Shown here: piece after piece, positions 57,201 through 64,000 of the stretch
Position numbering within the stretch: the first letter of the stretch is position 1
How the letters are laid out: the number at the start of each line of letters is the position of its first letter
Assembly: GCF_003996965.1 (NCBI RefSeq)
Contig: NZ_QWDM01000005.1
Location: forward strand, 248,001-312,000
From: Flavobacterium cupreum
Lineage (GTDB): Bacteria; Bacteroidota; Bacteroidia; Flavobacteriales; Flavobacteriaceae
Length of the DNA: 64,000 nucleotides
Direction: 5' to 3'
Position numbers and translations under genes: made by a program
The notes under the pieces: model-generated
Seen by the model: the letters and a program-made list of their open reading frames with translations, nothing else
Database searches by the model: none
Told to the model about the DNA's origin: nothing

Positions 57201-57531
57201 CCCTAACCTTAAATTCGGTTGGAGTTCCTCTAAAAAGTTTATTTAAAACAATATCAATCGGCTGATCTTTTACCGAAATAGTAATTACCCTGTCCAAATC
57301 GATATCGCTCAGTTTATAAATAAATCTGAAATCTGTTTTTTGTTCGATGGTCTCAATAACCTTTTCGATTGTTGAATTGTTTAATTCTAAGGATACTTTT
57401 GTCTTTTGGGCATAGGTATTCCCCCGGATATTAAACATGGCGACCAAAATAAGTAGTGTAGTTAGTTTCAATTTTAGGTCATTTTGGAACACACGGGATA
57501 AAAACCCGGTATTCTTTGATTTTTTTTTCAT
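54265..57531 (-). CDS. susC: SusC-type TonB-linked transporter with STN signalling domain
   Basis: This is a 1088-residue outer-membrane transporter for maltooligosaccharides, powered by TonB. The order is signal peptide, STN domain (residues about 55-115, IEKVIETIEQKTDFRFIYKL), carboxypeptidase-like regulatory domain (about 132-215, SGIITDENGLPLPGATV), plug with EIVVVGYGSTAKKDVTGAVS near 225, and a beta-barrel to the C-terminal phenylalanine-containing strand. The STN domain is the part that speaks to a FecR anti-sigma factor, and a FecR gene lies directly upstream. Its promoter shows no TAnnTTTG element, as expected if the ECF sigma factor reads it. Confidence 0.96.
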   Translation of the reverse strand: MKKKSKNTGFLSRVFQNDLKLKLTTLLILVAMFNIRGNTYAQKTKVSLELNNSTIEKVIETIEQKTDFRFIYKLSDIDLDRVITISVKDQPIDIVLNKLFRGTPTEFKVRDTQIILKKPELKTETVKYEKQTISGIITDENGLPLPGATVVEEGTKNSFVTDFDGKYQLTVESSASVIVVSFVGYKNKKITANQKVINIQLFPDATDLQEIVVVGYGSTAKKDVTGAVSSIASKDMNQGAIVNPLQLIAGKAAGVNITQIGSEPGSGPSVRIRGIGSLSGGNDPLVVVDGIQGNMDLLNQVPPSEIESIDVLKDASATAVYGSRGAPGVIIVTTKKNKAGKTTIEYIGSTSLDFIPKKLDMLDSEQWWQTAQSTGTPASSNHGSNTDWYGLLTQTGITQTHTLAFGGGTDKFNYRASVTAILQDGVVINSNNKKYIGRIQATQTGLNDKLKLTFNLTNGIINGNNSIGDIGTAAYSSNLITNAYLMRPTDPVLNPDGSYFTDPNVFQYLNPYAAAQTVTNERQEDNLFGSLKADLDLAKGLTASWFGSWRKTNNMYGYYLPAASTNAYAIDQKGYANIRNEKQNERLTNASLTYKRTFGIHSINALALYEWQNQTYQGNYAQAKGFISDKTTYNSLQLGDLSKVSPNDITSYKNDRTLVSFLGRVNYSLLNRYLFTGSFRRDGSSVFGVNNKWGDFPSASVAWQINKESFMANQTLFNELKLRAGYGVTGNQQGLRPQNSIALVGPTGLTYFGGSQINNYSPKQNANPDLRWETKKQTNVGLDFGLLDNRLRGTVDVYDSRTDDLLFDYTLSQVKNDYNYIKANVGSISNKGLEVSLAYDVIRTENSTLTLGGNVSFMKNEVLNLSGSYNGESLTTAYVGWGAANSYLVKGKPVGAFYILHSTGVDGNKAETVEDRDGSGGEINQNADSPDRYYAGSALPTYTFAFSPSYRYKNFDASMLWRGSGGNKIYNALGQRLSMLENVGKSNVLDSAVDKGIVTSTYGSDLWLEDGSFIRLDNVTAGYSFRFTDKYFESIRLSLTGNNLVLITDYTGMDPELDVSGSGQNFGGDKGFYPRTRSIAFGLTVKFK

Positions 57532-57661
57532 AATTTTGTTAATTGATTGTAGTTAATTCGTTATATTCAATCACTTAGTTAATCGGAAATTGTTCGCAGC
57601 TCTTTCCGATTTTTTTATTCTCTCTCTTTTAATTCTTTCTGTTTTTTCATTGGCCTGGTGG

Positions 57662-58843
57662 TTATTTAATTAGTATTTGATTGTTTTTTATCGTGTAATT
57701 AATGCCGTGAATGTCATTAAAGTAACTCATCACTTTTTCTATTGATTCCTCTTTAAAACTAGCATTGAATTTTTCATTGGCAAGATTTTCATTTTTGTTG
57801 ATGATCGTAACATTATAGCGTCTTTCTAATTTTGTAATGATATTTTTGAAGGTCATGCTTCTGAAAGTCAGGCCTCCACTTATCCATGAAGTATAAATAT
57901 CGGTCAACACCGGCTTGGTAAAGATTTTGTCCTTTTCCCTGTCAAAACTACCTTTATATCCAGGCTTCAGGATGGTATTGAGATCGGCATTAAATGCTTC
58001 ATTGGAGCGGTACATTCCAACAGAACCTTCCACCAGTACAACGTCTGTCGATTCGTCTTCCGGATAATTGGAAACGTTGAAGTGTGTTCCAAGAACGCGG
58101 ACATTCAGCTTGTCTGCATTGACAATAAAGGGATGTTTTTTATCTTTCGCGACATCAAAAAACGCTTCTCCTTCAAGAAAAACCTGTCTGTTTTCTCCGG
58201 CGATAAATTTTACCGGATATTTTAAAGTAGTTCCTGAATTTAAGTGAACAAGAGTTCCGTCAGACAATTGCAGCTGAAACTTTTTACCATACGGGATTTT
58301 GATGGTGTTATACGATAGTTTTTCCAAATCAGAGTTATTTTCATAAACCAGTTTGTCTCCACTTTGATTTCCAACAATATTTCCTTTTGAATCTCTTACC
58401 TGTATGGTATGATCTTCAGAAATAATCTGAACATTACCGTCTTCTAACTGCAAAACAATATCGGTGCTTTTAAAATCAAATTTATGTTGCGGTGTTTTAT
58501 CAGTAATGTTCTGTTTGTAAACAGCAAAACCAATTCCGAATAAAACCAGTACAGAAGCAGCTATTGAAATATACTTTCTGAAATTTGACTTCCCGGAAGA
58601 GATGCTTATTGTAGTTTCGTTTTCTTTTGAAGCCTGAAGAATGTTCAGGAAAATGTCATCAGCCGTTTGCGAATTCATTTTTGGCATTTCAGCAAGCAGA
58701 TCTTGAATATCTCCTACCGTAGGAAAATCATCCGTCAGTTTATTTTTTTTATAATAGGCAATTACCTCATTTATTTCTTCGGGTGTACATTGGTTTAAAA
58801 CAAATTTTTGTAAAAGGTTTTTTATTTCAGAATTTGAATTCAT
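57662..58843 (-). CDS. FecR-family anti-sigma factor
   Basis: This is a 393-residue inner-membrane anti-sigma factor. Residues 1-85 are the cytoplasmic, sigma-binding part, a single membrane helix lies at about 88-106 (ISIAASVLVLFGIGFAVYK), and the periplasmic FecR domain follows (LSDGTLVHLNSGTTLKYP and VFLEGEAFFDVAKDKKHPF), with a DUF4974 domain at the end (YNVTIINKNENLANEKFNA). It passes the signal from the STN domain of SusC to the ECF sigma factor. It stands between the two partners. Confidence 0.94.
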   Translation of the reverse strand: MNSNSEIKNLLQKFVLNQCTPEEINEVIAYYKKNKLTDDFPTVGDIQDLLAEMPKMNSQTADDIFLNILQASKENETTISISSGKSNFRKYISIAASVLVLFGIGFAVYKQNITDKTPQHKFDFKSTDIVLQLEDGNVQIISEDHTIQVRDSKGNIVGNQSGDKLVYENNSDLEKLSYNTIKIPYGKKFQLQLSDGTLVHLNSGTTLKYPVKFIAGENRQVFLEGEAFFDVAKDKKHPFIVNADKLNVRVLGTHFNVSNYPEDESTDVVLVEGSVGMYRSNEAFNADLNTILKPGYKGSFDREKDKIFTKPVLTDIYTSWISGGLTFRSMTFKNIITKLERRYNVTIINKNENLANEKFNASFKEESIEKVMSYFNDIHGINYTIKNNQILIK

Positions 58844-59193
58844 TTCGAATTGGTTTTAGGTCCGGTTCTGATATAATACAGTTGAAAAGAAGTTGAGTAC
58901 TACTCAAACGTTGTAAATTTTTAAAATTTAACATTTCTGAAATATAATAAAGCTTGTAAAGGGCTTATTTTGCCGGGATTTTTAACAAAATAAAATTTTT
59001 GGTTTTTTTTACAGAATCGGATCATTTTGTCACTTCGACCGAAGGGAGAAATCGCATTTGCGGAATACACAAAGTATGTTGCTCTGTATTTAAAAGGTAG
59101 CTTACCTTGCGTAGATCCTCGCGCCCTCTGCGGCTATAACAAAAAAAATCACCCGGAAAGAGTGATTTAATTGGTTAACTGTGGTTTTTTGGT
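58844..59193. other. Spacer between the sigma factor and FecR genes
   Basis: The gap of 350 bp has no gene. It holds a palindrome TTGAGTACTACTCAA (58893-58907) 50 bp before the FecR start, a stretch TGTCACTTCGACCGAAGGGA (59028-59047) that resembles another dispersed flavobacterial repeat, and a small hairpin at 59146-59168 whose T run on the minus strand makes it a terminator for the sigma factor gene. Confidence 0.6.
59146..59168 (-). terminator. Terminator after the ECF sigma gene
   Basis: A 7-bp stem (AAATCAC with GTGATTT) is followed on the minus strand by a run of eight T residues, 25 bp after the sigma factor stop. Confidence 0.6.
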
Positions 59194-59757
59194 TTAGACA
59201 ATTTCGTCATGAACCTGAAAAAAGACCCGCATCGATTCTAACGCTTTGCTCATCTGGTTCCTGACTGTATTTATAGAGATGCCGAGTTCCTGACTTATTT
59301 CTTCGTAACTCATGCCTTTCTTTCGTGACATTTTGAAAATTTGCTTTCGCTTGGGAGGCAATTGATTCATAGCCTGCTTGTGGAGTTTTTTGCAATCGGC
59401 TTCCCGGATTGAATAATCTCCGTATTCATGTGATTTCTGGCTTTCATAAAAAATCTCTTCTTTGAGCAATATATCGTTTGCTGCCTTATTTAAGAAATTA
59501 AAAGCCTGATTTCGGGCAATGGTAAAAATATAAGCCTTAAAAGATTGTTCCGGATTTAGATTTTCGCGGTTCATCCAGACTTTCATAAAAACGTCCTGAA
59601 CATTTTCTTCTGCAGCTTCTTTCGATTTCAAAATACTGATGCTGTATCCATAGATGTCCTGATAGTATAAATCAAAAAGGGTACGAAATGCTTTTTCGTT
59701 ACCGTTTTTAAGTTCACTGACCAATAATTTTTCGCTATGGTTGTTCGCTTCTAACAT
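59194..59757 (-). CDS. ECF sigma factor, FecI-like
   Basis: This is a 187-residue RNA polymerase sigma factor. Region 2 is seen as FRTLFDLYYQDIYGYSISIL and EENVQDVFMKVWMNRE (residues about 20-70), and region 4 as LPPKRKQIFKMSRKKGMSYE with SINTVRNQM (about 127-170). The order sigma-FecR-SusC is the standard arrangement in which substrate bound by SusC releases sigma from FecR and turns on the transporter operon. The gene has its own standard promoter. Confidence 0.94.
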   Translation of the reverse strand: MLEANNHSEKLLVSELKNGNEKAFRTLFDLYYQDIYGYSISILKSKEAAEENVQDVFMKVWMNRENLNPEQSFKAYIFTIARNQAFNFLNKAANDILLKEEIFYESQKSHEYGDYSIREADCKKLHKQAMNQLPPKRKQIFKMSRKKGMSYEEISQELGISINTVRNQMSKALESMRVFFQVHDEIV

Positions 59758-59831
59758 TAATTTAATTAGTCTTGTTTAGTTCTAATTATATTATGACTCT
59801 AAATGGGTGGTGTGATTGTTTGCCTGGTTAG

Positions 59832-59861
59832 CAAATATATAAAAATATTATTCTCAACAAA
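59832..59861 (-). promoter_or_regulatory. Complete promoter of the ECF sigma gene
   Basis: On the minus strand TTTG (59861-59858), 18 bases, then TATATTTG (59839-59832) matches the Bacteroidota -33/-7 consensus at ideal spacing. The start would be near 59826, giving a leader of about 70 nt. The rest of this 375-bp spacer (59758-60132) shows only the terminator at 60062. Confidence 0.65.
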
Positions 59862-60061
59862 TTATAACTAAAAAAACTTATTTCTTAATTTTTGTTAGTT
59901 TTTTTATTAAATGAAGAATAAACGCCTGTAAGTCACTCTTTATAAGCAAGTGTCATTTTGACGCTTTTGAGTTTTGCAATTTAATCGTAAAAGATACTTT
60001 TGAGAATATTCTTATTTGTGTGTATTAAATTAAGGCGATCAAAAGTTTATAAACCTAAAAA

Positions 60062-60098
60062 ATCCTTTTCTCTTTTAAACCTTAAAAGAGAAAAGGAT
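60062..60098 (-). terminator. Terminator after the ACT-like gene
   Basis: A 17-bp perfect stem (ATCCTTTTCTCTTTTAA and complement) is followed by a T run on the minus strand, 35 bp after the stop at 60133. Confidence 0.8.
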
Positions 60099-60132
60099 TC
60101 TGTGTTTTGGTAAATTTTGTGTTGTTTTAGAT

Positions 60133-60789
60133 TTAGTTTTTCAAATCTTTAATCACTTTAAAAGCAACATCAACCTGATCTTCCCCAACCAGAATGGTGA
60201 ATTCATTTGAAGTCGAAATGACCTCATTGATAATAATTCCTTCCCAGGCCAGACGCTGAAATATAAAGTAATAAATACCGGGAACAACAATATTTTCCTT
60301 AGGCAATTTCACAGTGATGGATGCAAGATTATCTAATTTCTGAATTAGTTTTTCACGCATAAAGTGTTTCTCAACCAAATGATTAACACTGCTGCTGACC
60401 ACAATATTAGTTTCGTTAACACCACGCGATGAGGTGTAAAAAATATCAGATAAAACATTAATATCAGAGATCAGATCTGCTTGTTTGTTTAAAACAGTTT
60501 CCGAAGCTGCAAAAGTATAATCCGTTAATTCTGAACGAACCGTAATCTCCCCAATGTTCTTGATGACTTTGTTGATTTTATGGTTCAGTTTAAAATCTAA
60601 TTCTTCTGTGAGCCGTTTAAGAGACATTACAACAGCGCCTTGTTTTACTTCTTTGCCAAATTCACTTTCCAGTTCGGTCATAATGTTCCGCGACAAAGAA
60701 GTGAGATTGATAATTCCAAGCGATAACGCATTCAATAAAAAGGGTTTTGTTTTAATGTAATTTTCTACAATGGAAGAAACGGTTTTCAT
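60133..60789 (-). CDS. ACT-like domain protein, aspartate-kinase C-terminus-like
   Basis: This is a 218-residue cytoplasmic protein. The C-terminal 70 residues (LASITVKLPKENIVVPGIYY, then GIIINEVISTSNEFTILV) look like an ACT regulatory domain of the aspartate kinase type. The N-terminal half is helical (KPFLLNALSLGIINLTSLSR) and lacks any kinase motif, so the protein cannot be an aspartate kinase itself even if such a name is often attached. A middle segment VRSELTDYTFAASETV could be another small alpha/beta domain. The function is unknown. A TATATTTG element on the minus strand at 60856-60863 could drive it. Confidence 0.7.
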   Translation of the reverse strand: MKTVSSIVENYIKTKPFLLNALSLGIINLTSLSRNIMTELESEFGKEVKQGAVVMSLKRLTEELDFKLNHKINKVIKNIGEITVRSELTDYTFAASETVLNKQADLISDINVLSDIFYTSSRGVNETNIVVSSSVNHLVEKHFMREKLIQKLDNLASITVKLPKENIVVPGIYYFIFQRLAWEGIIINEVISTSNEFTILVGEDQVDVAFKVIKDLKN

Positions 60790-60907
60790 AGTTTTTTTTT
60801 TTTTGGTAACTTGATTGGTTGGTTTTAGTTAACAGCACGATGTTATAAAACTCTGCAAATATAAATAAAAAAACAATTTGTTAAAATTATAACAATAAAA
60901 AATTATG

Positions 60908-61267
60908 TTAAAAATGATAAAAAGCGTCTGTAAGATGTTCAATTGCAAATGATTCGTTGATTTTTTGTATCGCAATGATGTCAAATCTTACTTCAAAATC
61001 TATTTCCCTATAGTTTATGTAGGCATTTACTGCTTTTACGAGTAACTGAATTTTTTTAGGTTTGACAAAATCCTGTGGTAAACCAAAATCGATACTTGAT
61101 CTGGTTTTGACTTCAATGATGGTCAGAATATTTTCTTTTTGGGCGATTATATCTATTTCAGCCTTCTGAAAGGTCCAGTTGCGCTCCAGAATTTCATAAC
61201 CGTTTTCCTGAAGGAAGGCTACGGCAAGTTCTTCTCCTTTTTTTCCGAGTTCGTTGTGTTCGGCCAT
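60908..61267 (-). CDS. YraN family protein (UPF0102)
   Basis: This is a 119-residue endonuclease-fold protein of the YraN family. The start ATG at 61267 gives AEHNELGKKGEELAVAFLQE, the usual beginning; the longer open frame to 61354 runs into a hairpin repeat. The nuclease-like core is visible as AEIDIIAQKENILTIIEVKT near residues 37-56, where the Asp and the E-x-K pair correspond to a PD-(D/E)XK site. The cellular role is not settled. Confidence 0.9.
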   Translation of the reverse strand: MAEHNELGKKGEELAVAFLQENGYEILERNWTFQKAEIDIIAQKENILTIIEVKTRSSIDFGLPQDFVKPKKIQLLVKAVNAYINYREIDFEVRFDIIAIQKINESFAIEHLTDAFYHF

Positions 61268-61331
61268 TTTTTTAGTTTTTTTAGTCTCAGTTTCAGTCTC
61301 AGTTTGGAATTTTTTTTGTAAATTATGATGG

Positions 61332-61395
61332 CACGCAAAGACGCAAAGTCGCAAAGTAATTCATTTCGAACTTTGCGACTTTGCGTCTTTGCGTG
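61332..61395. repeat. Perfect 26-bp hairpin, family B variant
   Basis: CACGCAAAGACGCAAAGTCG begins the left arm (61332-61357), and the right arm (61370-61395) is its exact complement with a 12-nt loop. The units are 8 nt (ACGCAAAG) and not 9 nt as in other family B copies. It lies between two genes on the minus strand. Confidence 0.92.
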
Positions 61396-61447
61396 ATTTA
61401 TTGTGGTATTTAAATTCTTCCCTAATTAAGGAAATTGTGGTGAAGTA

Positions 61448-62452
61448 TTATTTTTGAAAAATAACAGTACTTCCGGATTCATTAACTTCTATGGTAATAG
61501 TACTTCCCATGATTAAAGCCCTGTTGTCCTGAATATGACCGGCCGGGAAATTGAAAATTACCGGAATATTGTATTTTTTGGTGACATCATCTACGATTTC
61601 AACAGCATTTTTACCCCACGGCACTTCGTTGTCCTTCATTTTAGTCATCCCACCAACAATTATTCCTTTGAGGTTTTCGATACAGCCGTTACGTCTCAGG
61701 TTCGTCATCATACGGTCAATATGATAAAGGTATTCGTCCAGATCTTCAATAAATAAAATTTTATCCTTGCAATCTATGGCAGATGGTGAGCCTAATAAAC
61801 TATAGAGTATCGATAAATTTCCACCTACCAATTCTCCGGTTGCTTTTCCATAACGATTCATTTTATCCGGCCCGACAGTATAGGACAGAGGTTCACCAAA
61901 TAGACCTGCTTTCATCGAACTGATCGCGGCCGGAGTAGCACGCGGAATAGTGACCGGCATCACTCCATGTATAGATTTATAACCCATCGTATTCAGGTGA
62001 TTGTGCAAAACGGTAACGTCGCTGAATCCAATAATCCATTTTGGATGTTGTCTGAATTTGGTAAAATCCAAAAGATCAATCATTCTCACCGTTCCATATC
62101 CCCCACGGACACACCAAATGGCTTTGATGTTTGGATTGTCCAATTGTTTCTGAAAATCTGCAGCACGTTGTTCGTCAGTCCCGGCCAATTGATTTACATC
62201 AAGACCGATAGTGCTTCCAATTACGGCTTCTAAGCCCCAGCTGTGCAATAAGTCTATGGTAGGTTTAAGATTATCATCTATATTTTTTCTGGCTGTTGCT
62301 AAAATAGCTACTGTATCTCCTTTTTGTAAATAAGGTGGTGTAATCATCTTTTGTTGGGATTGACAGGTGAATGAATGTAAGGCAAAAGTAAGAAATACGA
62401 TTTTACAAAGGGTAAAACGTTTCTTTATATGTTGAAAGCAGCTCGTGTTCAT
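61448..62452 (-). CDS. LD-carboxypeptidase, peptidase family S66
   Basis: This is a 334-residue protein with a signal peptide or lipoprotein-like N-terminus (residues about 1-33, ending in TCQSQQ). It cleaves LD peptide bonds of peptidoglycan fragments in the family. IWCVRGGYGTVRMID near residue 112 and GFSDVTVLHNHL near 142 are diagnostic; the nucleophile serine is expected in GFSD. The glutamate of LFIEDLDEYLYH and the histidine of FPAGHIQDN complete the likely triad. An exported member is less usual than the cytoplasmic E. coli LdcA. Confidence 0.9.
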   Translation of the reverse strand: MNTSCFQHIKKRFTLCKIVFLTFALHSFTCQSQQKMITPPYLQKGDTVAILATARKNIDDNLKPTIDLLHSWGLEAVIGSTIGLDVNQLAGTDEQRAADFQKQLDNPNIKAIWCVRGGYGTVRMIDLLDFTKFRQHPKWIIGFSDVTVLHNHLNTMGYKSIHGVMPVTIPRATPAAISSMKAGLFGEPLSYTVGPDKMNRYGKATGELVGGNLSILYSLLGSPSAIDCKDKILFIEDLDEYLYHIDRMMTNLRRNGCIENLKGIIVGGMTKMKDNEVPWGKNAVEIVDDVTKKYNIPVIFNFPAGHIQDNRALIMGSTITIEVNESGSTVIFQK

Positions 62453-62501
62453 AATATCTTTTGCTTAAAATTATAAATTATTTTTAAGATTCCGGCTAGA
62501 A

Positions 62502-63574
62502 TTAACCGCCATATTGTTTTTGTAATTCCTCTAAAAGAAGCATTAATCCTTTATCGGCTTCTTCAGATTGTATGTTGGCAAAAATAAGGAAAGCTTTATT
62601 AATGGCGGGACAAAGATACACTTTGGTTAAAAATGTTCCCGGATTTCCATTGTGAAAGGAATATTTTAACTGACTTTTTTCTTTGATTTCTGATTGCCAT
62701 CCAAAGGAAAATCCAGGAAAGCCATAATGCATGAAGTTGAACTCGTCAGCTGTCAGTAATTTTGATTTTCCTAGTAGTCCCTGAAGCTGCATTTGCGTAA
62801 ACTTACAATAATCGGGTAGAGTGACATTGATATTTCCTGCTGATGAAAGCCAGTTGAGTTTATAATCAAAGCCGGTTTTTCGGGTTTTAGATTTTCATAA
62901 TGTCCCCAGGGCTGATTTTTGTCTTTTAGATTCGGTTGCCCAAAATCAAAAGCAATGTTTAACGATTTTCCTAGCTCGTGTACCAGCGTCTCATAGGTTT
63001 TTCCGGTTGCTTTTTCAAGCATTAATCCTGCCGCCACATAAGCTGGATTGGACCAATAGATCTCTTGCTTCTCCGTAATCGGCTTTTGCTGAAAAAACCA
63101 CCCGATAAATTCATAGCGTTGCTGCTGGCTGTTTCCTTTGATTTCTTTTGGGGTTGGAGTTTCATTCCCGTAAGACCAGGTGTCAAGATTCGCCTTGAAA
63201 GTTAAAAAGTCCTGCAGTGTAAAATCATAAGTGGCCGGATTGCTCTTTGCTTTTAATTCAGGGAACAAATCAAAAAATTTGGTGTCCCATTTTATTTTTC
63301 CTTCTTTGACCAAAAGCGTTGCTATATAACTTGTAACTGTTTTGGTTATGGATCCTAAACGAAAGCGATCATCTATTTTTGCTTTATAAGAAGTATTGTA
63401 ACGCTGGTTTCCTAAGGCCTGAATCTCCAATACAGAATCTGAAGAGACAACAGCATAAGCCAGTTCCGGAATTTTGTGTTTTATTCTGATGCTGTCTGCA
63501 AATGAACTGTTTTTTTGCCCGTAAAAAGTTGTTGTAAAGATAAGATAAAGGGCAAATACAAATATTTTTTTCAT
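62502..63574 (-). pseudogene. Beta-lactamase-family serine hydrolase with a frameshift
   Basis: Two overlapping frames, 62771-63574 and 62502-62792, together code for one exported serine hydrolase of about 357 residues. The first part has a signal peptide (ATG at 63574), the nucleophile motif SITK near residue 75 and YWSNPAY near 176. The frame is lost at 62876-62880, where a run of five T (five A in the gene) needs a sixth; with that base the protein continues as EKTGFDYKLNWLSSAGNINV and joins the second frame. Either the gene is inactive or the run was misread. A second, intact serine hydrolase of the same superfamily lies at 17.5 kb. Confidence 0.85.
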
Positions 63575-63712
63575 TTTGTAGCGTGTCAGGTTTTGCAGGC
63601 AAGTTACAAGCATTTTGAGAGAAACAAAAATTAAATTCAAAATAAAATTAATATAAATTTCTTACAAATAATTAATTTGCTAAATTGTGCCTTTTTAAAT
63701 TCGTTAAGTAAT

Positions 63713-64000
63713 ATGGGTAAGATTATCAGGTTTTCTCTCTTTTTGTTTTTTGTACTATCATGGGGATTTGCCCAGCCTAAAAAGTTTAAAATACATACCG
63801 TTGCGTTCTACAATTTCGAAAATCTTTTTGACACCATCAACGATCCCGCAACCAATGACGATGAATGGACTCCGGCCGGACTACAAAACTGGACGGATGC
63901 AAAATACCGGCAGAAATTAAAGAACCTTGTCAGGGTCTTGTCCGAAATCGGAATGCCTGAAAACACCAATGCACCTGTTTTGATAGGAGGTTCTGAAATT
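63713..64000 (+). CDS. Endonuclease/exonuclease/phosphatase family protein, cut by the window end
   Basis: The first 96 codons are present and the frame is open to the last base. MGKIIRFSLFLFFVLSWGFA is a signal peptide. VAFYNFENLFDTINDP with the metal-binding Asn and Glu-region, followed by EWTPAG and the KYRQKLKNLVRVLSEIG helix, is the typical start of exported Bacteroidota members of the EEP family, which hydrolyse phosphodiesters of nucleic acids or lipids. The catalytic C-terminal part lies outside. Confidence 0.85.
   Translation, partial: MGKIIRFSLFLFFVLSWGFAQPKKFKIHTVAFYNFENLFDTINDPATNDDEWTPAGLQNWTDAKYRQKLKNLVRVLSEIGMPENTNAPVLIGGSEI

Noticed and set aside
60133-60789. Aspartate kinase
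   Set aside because: No kinase motif or kinase-sized domain; only the C-terminal ACT-like part is similar.

Overview
This is a chromosomal window from a flavobacterium, most likely a Flavobacterium species of the soil or plant-associated, polysaccharide-degrading kind. The signs are a starch utilisation locus with SusC/SusD proteins, C-terminal type IX secretion sorting domains, an SDR-type L-threonine dehydrogenase, Bacteroidota-only families (DUF2480, DUF3078, DUF5689), promoters with the TAnnTTTG -7 element, and AT-rich spacers carrying many hairpin repeats. No rRNA, tRNA, CRISPR array, prophage or transposase gene was seen.

Layout. 1-11 kb: rseP, an Old Yellow Enzyme, a Gfo/Idh/MocA oxidoreductase, an MFS carrier, a TonB-dependent receptor broken by one in-frame stop, its DUF5689 lipoprotein partner and a small secreted protein. 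11-14 kb: hflX, DUF3078 and DUF2480 proteins. 14-24.5 kb: the SUF iron-sulfur cluster locus (sufA-B-C-D, then sufS-E-T), interrupted by a YoeB-type toxin-antitoxin pair, an FMN reductase, a four-helix-bundle gene, an opposing serine hydrolase and a GxxExxY gene. 25-36 kb: an MBL-fold hydrolase, two paralogous leucine-rich-repeat proteins with type IX sorting tails, a subtilisin-like protease, an M1 peptidase and a DUF418 membrane protein. 37-44 kb: L-threonine dehydrogenase, a lipoprotein gene overlapping mfd, and an AT-rich two-gene cassette (RhuM/Bro-like DNA-binding protein plus Doc toxin). 44-60 kb: a starch locus on the minus strand (ECF sigma, FecR anti-sigma, SusC with STN domain, SusD, SusE, GH13 lipoprotein, GH97, large multidomain GH13). 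60-64 kb: an ACT-like protein, YraN, an S66 LD-carboxypeptidase, a frameshifted serine hydrolase and the start of an endonuclease/exonuclease/phosphatase gene.

How genes work together. The starch locus reads as a complete surface-to-periplasm system: the secreted and lipid-anchored GH13 enzymes cut starch, SusD/E bind it, SusC imports maltooligosaccharides and GH97 (SusB type) releases glucose; the STN domain of SusC, FecR and the ECF sigma factor form a signal relay that replaces the SusR regulator. The SUF genes build iron-sulfur clusters but are split into at least two transcription units.

Most notable signal. The spacers hold several sequence-unrelated families of hairpin elements sharing one design: short units of about 7-10 nt in imperfect tandem, arranged as inverted pairs. 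Two families bracket small genes, one a PD-(D/E)XK-like GxxExxY gene and one a four-helix-bundle (S23/IVP) gene, and the latter has a fossil second copy of the gene's 3' end fused to a second repeat arm. This resembles the intervening sequences of 23S rRNA genes, but here in protein-coding spacers, and suggests a transposase-less family of mobile hairpin elements.
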